From positions 1 to 64,000 of the forward strand of contig NZ_JYIW01000020.1 of the NCBI RefSeq assembly GCF_000956525.1: DNA of 64,000 nucleotides, in the 5' to 3' direction. Under the pieces are notes generated by a model that searched no databases, was not told the origin of the DNA, and worked only from the letters and a program-made list of their open reading frames with translations. A program made the translations under genes and the position numbers. The DNA comes from Microbacterium oxydans. GTDB lineage: Bacteria > Actinomycetota > Actinomycetes > Actinomycetales > Microbacteriaceae. This document shows, in pieces, positions 60,761 through 64,000 of the stretch; positions within the stretch are counted from its first letter, which is position 1, and each line of letters opens with the position of its first letter.

Positions 60761-61546
60761 ATGGCACATCAGGATCGCGACCGCTTGGACGGCCGCAGAA
60801 CGTTGGTCACCGGAGGGACGAAGGGCGCGGGTGCCGCGGTCGCGGCGAGGCTTCGGGAACTCGGCGCGGACGTGTACGTGTCCGCTCGGACGATGCCCGC
60901 CGATTACGAGCACCCCGAGCGATTCATCACGGCAGACACCTCCACCGTGGAGGGCACGAGGCTCGTCGCTTCGGAGATGAGCAAGGCGGGCGGCGCCGAC
61001 ATCATCGTGCACGTCGTCGGCGGATCCTCGACGCCCGCCGGCGGGTTCGAGGCCGTCCCCGAGGAGCAGTGGATCACCGAGCTGCAGCTCAACTTCCTCG
61101 GAGCCGTGCGCCTGGATCACGCGCTCATCCCCGCCATGATCGCCCGGGGCTCCGGAGTCGTGCTCCACTTCACCTCGATCCAGCGCGAGTTGCCGCAGTG
61201 GGAGTCGACGCTCCCCTATGCCGCAGCGAAGGCGGCGCTCCGCACCTACAGCAAGGGCCTGGCGACCGAACTGGCACCGAAGGGTGTGCGCGTCAACGCG
61301 ATCAGCCCCGGCGGCATCCGGACAGAGGCCACGCAGGTCTTCTACGACCGGCTCGCGGAGGCCAACGGCATCAGTCGCGAGGCCGCCGCGCAGCGCGTCA
61401 TGGATTCTCTCGGCGGCGTTCCCCTCGGACGCTTCGCGGAGACGGAGGAGATCGCCGACCTCGTCGGCTTCCTCGCGTCCGACCGGGCATCCGCGATCGT
61501 GGGCACCGAAGTCGTCATCGACGGCGGAACCGTCCCGACGATCTGA
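60761..61546 (+). CDS. Short-chain dehydrogenase/reductase
   Basis: A 261-residue classical SDR. The cofactor motif is LVTGGTKGAGAAVA, the active-site Ser is in LHFTSIQ, and Tyr/Lys in PYAAAKAAL. IVGTEVVIDGGTVPTI is a typical C terminus. AGGAGACGCAC precedes the ATG. It is preceded by two operators shared with the MarR and SnoaL-like genes. The substrate is not known. Confidence 0.93.
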   Translation: MAHQDRDRLDGRRTLVTGGTKGAGAAVAARLRELGADVYVSARTMPADYEHPERFITADTSTVEGTRLVASEMSKAGGADIIVHVVGGSSTPAGGFEAVPEEQWITELQLNFLGAVRLDHALIPAMIARGSGVVLHFTSIQRELPQWESTLPYAAAKAALRTYSKGLATELAPKGVRVNAISPGGIRTEATQVFYDRLAEANGISREAAAQRVMDSLGGVPLGRFAETEEIADLVGFLASDRASAIVGTEVVIDGGTVPTI

Positions 61547-61564
61547 GCACCTCACCCGCGACGA

Positions 61565-61600
61565 CGAAGAGGCCGCCTCCCGCGGGAGGCAGCCTCTTCG
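61565..61600. terminator. Bidirectional terminator between the SDR and SnoaL-like genes
   Basis: CGAAGAGGC and CGCCTCCC pair with GGGAGGC and GCCTCTTCG around a short centre, with two mismatched bases. It lies 19 bases after the SDR stop and 17 after the convergent SnoaL-like stop. Confidence 0.85.
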
Positions 61601-61616
61601 TGCGGTCAGTCGGCGC

Positions 61617-61973
61617 TCAATCCGCTGCGGCGGCGAAGTCGAGCTGGACGATGCGTCCGTCGGCGCCGAGGTGGAACTGGTACTCCAGCTCCACGACCCC
61701 TCCGGGGAAGTCGCCCTCGAGGCGATAGGAAGCCCCGACCATCCCATCGACCTCTCGTGCGCGGAGGAAGGTGAGCGTGGTGGTGAACAGGTTGATCGAC
61801 TCATCGATCCACGTGCGGATCTCGTCGCGGCCACGGTGCGTGCGGCCCTCATCCGAGACGACTGCGTCGTCCGTGAACAGTGCCTCCACCGCGTCGGCGT
61901 CGCGGGCCTGCCACCCATCGACGAACCCGCGCGCGGCTGCCGGCAGTTCCGCGTTCTCCAGTGTCTTACCCAT
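61617..61973 (-). CDS. SnoaL-like/NTF2-fold protein
   Basis: A 118-residue protein with the cone-shaped NTF2 fold pattern: AARGFVDGWQARDADAVEALFTDDAVVSDEG, then a central helix and paired strands (GVVELEYQFHLGADGRIVQLDF). Such proteins are often isomerases or cyclases, or bind small molecules. AGAGAGGA precedes the ATG. Convergent with the SDR gene but sharing the same operator type, so the two probably act together. Confidence 0.82.
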   Translation of the reverse strand: MGKTLENAELPAAARGFVDGWQARDADAVEALFTDDAVVSDEGRTHRGRDEIRTWIDESINLFTTTLTFLRAREVDGMVGASYRLEGDFPGGVVELEYQFHLGADGRIVQLDFAAAAD

Positions 61974-62045
61974 GATCCGATCCTCTCTGTCCGACGGGAT
62001 TCCCCGTATGCGTTGGACGGATGATGATCGTTATTTATCGTCCCA

Positions 62046-62082
62046 CAGGACAGTACCATGGATACTGTCCTGTAGGACGGTA
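62046..62082. promoter_or_regulatory. Operator cluster before the SnoaL-like gene
   Basis: AGGACAGTA (62047-62055), TACTGTCCT (62063-62071) and AGGACGGTA (62074-62082) form overlapping inverted pairs. TACTGTC-CTGTAG-GACGGTA at 62063-62082 follows the same pattern as the SDR operators. It lies about 75-110 bases upstream of the ATG at 61973. Confidence 0.8.
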
Positions 62083-62093
62083 ATTTCAGAACG

Positions 62094-63179
62094 CTGATGC
62101 CGGAGGTGCTCATATTGGTCAGCCTTTATCCTGATCCAGATCTGTCATATCTGAACCAGGCAAACACTGGAGTCGCTGAAAAGCCCGTCCGGCCGGGATC
62201 GTCAAACTATGTGATCCGGTGCAGCCCCCCTAGAACACTGGGGATGACCTCCGCTGGGAGCCGTCCGTCGCATGAAGACGGAAGCCAGGCAAAGTCCTCG
62301 CCGAGTGAGCCTCGCGCCAGAGCGTCTCAAAGTCGGGAACATGACGGAACCATGGATCCTGTTCGAGACAGGCGCGCTGGCCGGCAAGACAGCCCCGAGG
62401 TCGTCACTGAGGGTGGTGGTCGCGACTTTCAGATCGCCGTCGACGTCGACGTACGCACAGCGAGATCACTCAGAGGCGAAAGCTGGGCGGACGAAGCTGT
62501 GCGACTCGATGAAGCGGATACGGCCAAGCCACGCATCGAGGCGAGCTGAACCGCTCCGAAGTCACGCGTCCGCGCCCGGAACCGTTCCGCGCGTGTAAAC
62601 CAGCCGATCCCTGAACCTTGAAGCGCGGGCAACACCGTTCCGGTTCCCCCGACATCACCTGACGCGTTCGGTGCGTTTCGCGTAAAACCGTGTCCCCAGA
62701 ATTCACGAGGATGACGCGACCGCCCCCGGGACGCTGTTGTCGCTCGATCCTTCCCGAATTTCCCTTGCCGCCCTCACGGTTTTCCCGGAGCATCCGCACA
62801 ACCCCGTAGTCCCGCGGTTCTCCGACCCGTGCGAGCCCCCGATGACGCCCCACCTACCAATCCACACGGCGACCACCAGGCGCCTGCGACGAGGCATCAT
62901 GTGTTTCCAACACCGAAGGTACCAAGGTTCGCCGAGGTTCCCCGGAGGGAGGTTTTTGGCTGTGCAGCGAAGGACATCCTCCAGCGGAGCGTACTGACGA
63001 GGGTTGGCGATCTTCCCGAGAGTTCCTTCGGAGGAGGGAGTCGCGACGTGATGGTTGAGGCCTACGTCGATCTCGGCCGCGCAAGGTCTATTGGCGGGCA
63101 CGCTCGGCTTTGCTTCCGTACGGGGACGATGAACGACACCCACAAGGCCCCACCAAGGCCGGCGCAGCGCTGAAGGTCG
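62094..63179. other. Stretch of about 1.1 kb without a convincing gene
   Basis: The open frames here are short, overlap on both strands and show no known motif. The base composition looks less G+C-rich than elsewhere, with runs such as ATATTGGTCAGCC and GTAAAACCG that are rare in the rest of the window. It could be a decayed gene, an integration scar or a non-coding region downstream of the MacB-type gene. No integrase, transposase or att site could be named. Confidence 0.5.
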
Positions 63180-64000
63180 TCAGTTGCGCAAATTTTCCGC
63201 CGGCCGAAGACGAGCTGCTCGTATTGACGCCAATCCACCGCCTCCGGCCCCGACGACAAGACCTACCAGTAGCGCCACAGGAAGCAGGACAACATCAAAC
63301 ACAGGCGACCATCTTTGAGTCACGGTCACGACGAGAATTGCTCCCATACCGAGCACGAGGCCACCCGCGCCACCAACGATGCCGACGAGGGCAGACTCAA
63401 CGGTAATGAGCTCCCCAATCTGGCGGTTGCGTGCGCCTAGCGCCTTTCTCATTCCGATCTCGCCTCGGCGTGAGTTGACGGCCAAGAGCGTGGCGTTCAT
63501 CAGAGCCGCTATAGCGACAATCAGCGCGAGCAACGTGAATGCGGTCAACGTAGCTTGCACGCCCTGTTCAACCTGGCCTCGCAGCTGCGTGGCGTCAGTG
63601 GGCGCGACGACGGTCATCCGCTCAGGCTGGTAAGGATTCAGGGTCGCGGGTACTTGCCGGGCAACTTGTTGCGCCGCCCCGGGTGCAGTCACTGTCAGCA
63701 AGGTGACGTCAACTGATCCTTGTGAGGTGACGTTGTCGCGAGGACCGACAACAACCTCGCCGCGGAGGAGAGGGAGACGTGACGATGCCGTGATTAGGCC
63801 CGCCACCATGTAGGTATCCCCGTCGACCAGAATCGTTGGGGCTCCGTCGATGCTGCTGAGCTTCAGGTCCTTCGCCAGAAGATCCCCGACGAAGGCTTCT
63901 CCGGCCGCGAGAGGCCCACTGTGCCACGGCGCCTCATCGATGGACAACCGCGCTGCTCCGGCGATGTCGCCAAACGCGACGTGCGGACGAATCTGGCGAG
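63180..64000 (-). CDS. MacB/FtsX-type ABC transporter permease, 3' part
   Basis: The last 272 codons of a permease; the frame stays open to the right edge, so the gene is cut by the window. The outside (MacB_PCD-like) part is seen at the start, then the membrane helices with LTAFTLLALIVAIAALMNATLLAVNSRRGEIGMRKALGA (the FtsX signature) and an end typical of the family (RAARLRPAENLR). It is probably one half of a macrolide- or peptide-export transporter with an ATPase upstream, outside the window. Base composition is less G+C-rich than upstream genes. Confidence 0.85.
   Translation of the reverse strand, partial: RQIRPHVAFGDIAGAARLSIDEAPWHSGPLAAGEAFVGDLLAKDLKLSSIDGAPTILVDGDTYMVAGLITASSRLPLLRGEVVVGPRDNVTSQGSVDVTLLTVTAPGAAQQVARQVPATLNPYQPERMTVVAPTDATQLRGQVEQGVQATLTAFTLLALIVAIAALMNATLLAVNSRRGEIGMRKALGARNRQIGELITVESALVGIVGGAGGLVLGMGAILVVTVTQRWSPVFDVVLLPVALLVGLVVGAGGGGLASIRAARLRPAENLRN

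Noticed and set aside
62703-63143. Possible transposase or phage remnant in the gene-poor stretch
   Set aside because: No catalytic DDE, serine or tyrosine recombinase motif and no terminal repeats could be found in either strand.

Overview
The window looks like chromosomal DNA of a high-G+C actinobacterium of the order Micrococcales, most likely Microbacteriaceae and Microbacterium-like. This is an inference from the strong GC-ending codon use, short HU without a lysine-rich tail, zinc-free S14/L33/L28 proteins, a CsoR-type copper operator, an IdeR-like iron box, and many copies of a dispersed repeat with core CCCTTCGACAGGCTCAGGGA. No tRNA, rRNA, CRISPR array, prophage or complete insertion sequence was found. 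About 59 protein-coding loci are supported.

Layout. 0-4.3 kb: a peptide-type binding lipoprotein, an alpha/beta-hydrolase-like protein, a small deoxyribosyltransferase-like protein and a DeoR/GlpR regulator. 4.4-13.9 kb: a minus-strand operon for uptake and ring opening of a (thio)hydantoin-like compound (DUF917 protein, hydantoinase A-like protein, binding protein, permease, fused permease-ATPase, ATPase), with a divergent PucR regulator. 14-16.3 kb: hydrolase, cupin and YeeZ-like NAD(P)-binding protein. 16.4-19.8 kb: copper export cluster (copZ, a secreted or anchored protein, copA) behind a CsoR-like operator. 19.9-32.5 kb: oxidoreductase, GPP34 protein, aquaporin, APC permease, CorA, a beta-lactamase-fold lipoprotein that has lost its catalytic residues, DUF2470 and heme oxygenase behind an iron box, a Pif1-type helicase, an anchored protein of unknown role, and a CopD-CtaG fusion. 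32.6-35 kb: HU, a DUF559 nuclease-like gene bracketed by inverted repeats, and rpmB-rpmG-rpsN.

35.1-43.7 kb: a galactoside operon (GH42, two permeases, binding protein, GH36) with a divergent LacI regulator and two near-identical operators. 43.7-51.2 kb: a zinc cluster (znuA-znuC-znuB, a Zur-like Fur protein, YcgR/YcgQ-type proteins) with a Zur-like box before znuA, then a large anchored protein and a 3-methyladenine glycosylase. 51.3-57.7 kb: an alpha-glucoside operon (binding protein, two permeases, GH13) with a divergent ROK repressor and a nested dyad operator. 57.8-62.1 kb: a frameshifted M19 dipeptidase, AlkC, and a MarR-SDR-SnoaL group that shares a TASTGTC-N6-GACASTA operator. 62.1-64 kb: a visibly lower-G+C stretch without a convincing gene, then the 3' part of a MacB/FtsX-type permease cut by the window edge.

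The most unusual feature is the dispersed repeat. It fills intergenic gaps and also lies in frame inside three genes (helicase, znuC and the 593-residue anchored protein), where it encodes low-complexity inserts in two different reading frames. The best candidate for an undescribed circuit is the MarR-SDR-SnoaL group with its shared operator; another candidate small mobile unit is the DUF559 gene framed by inverted repeats.
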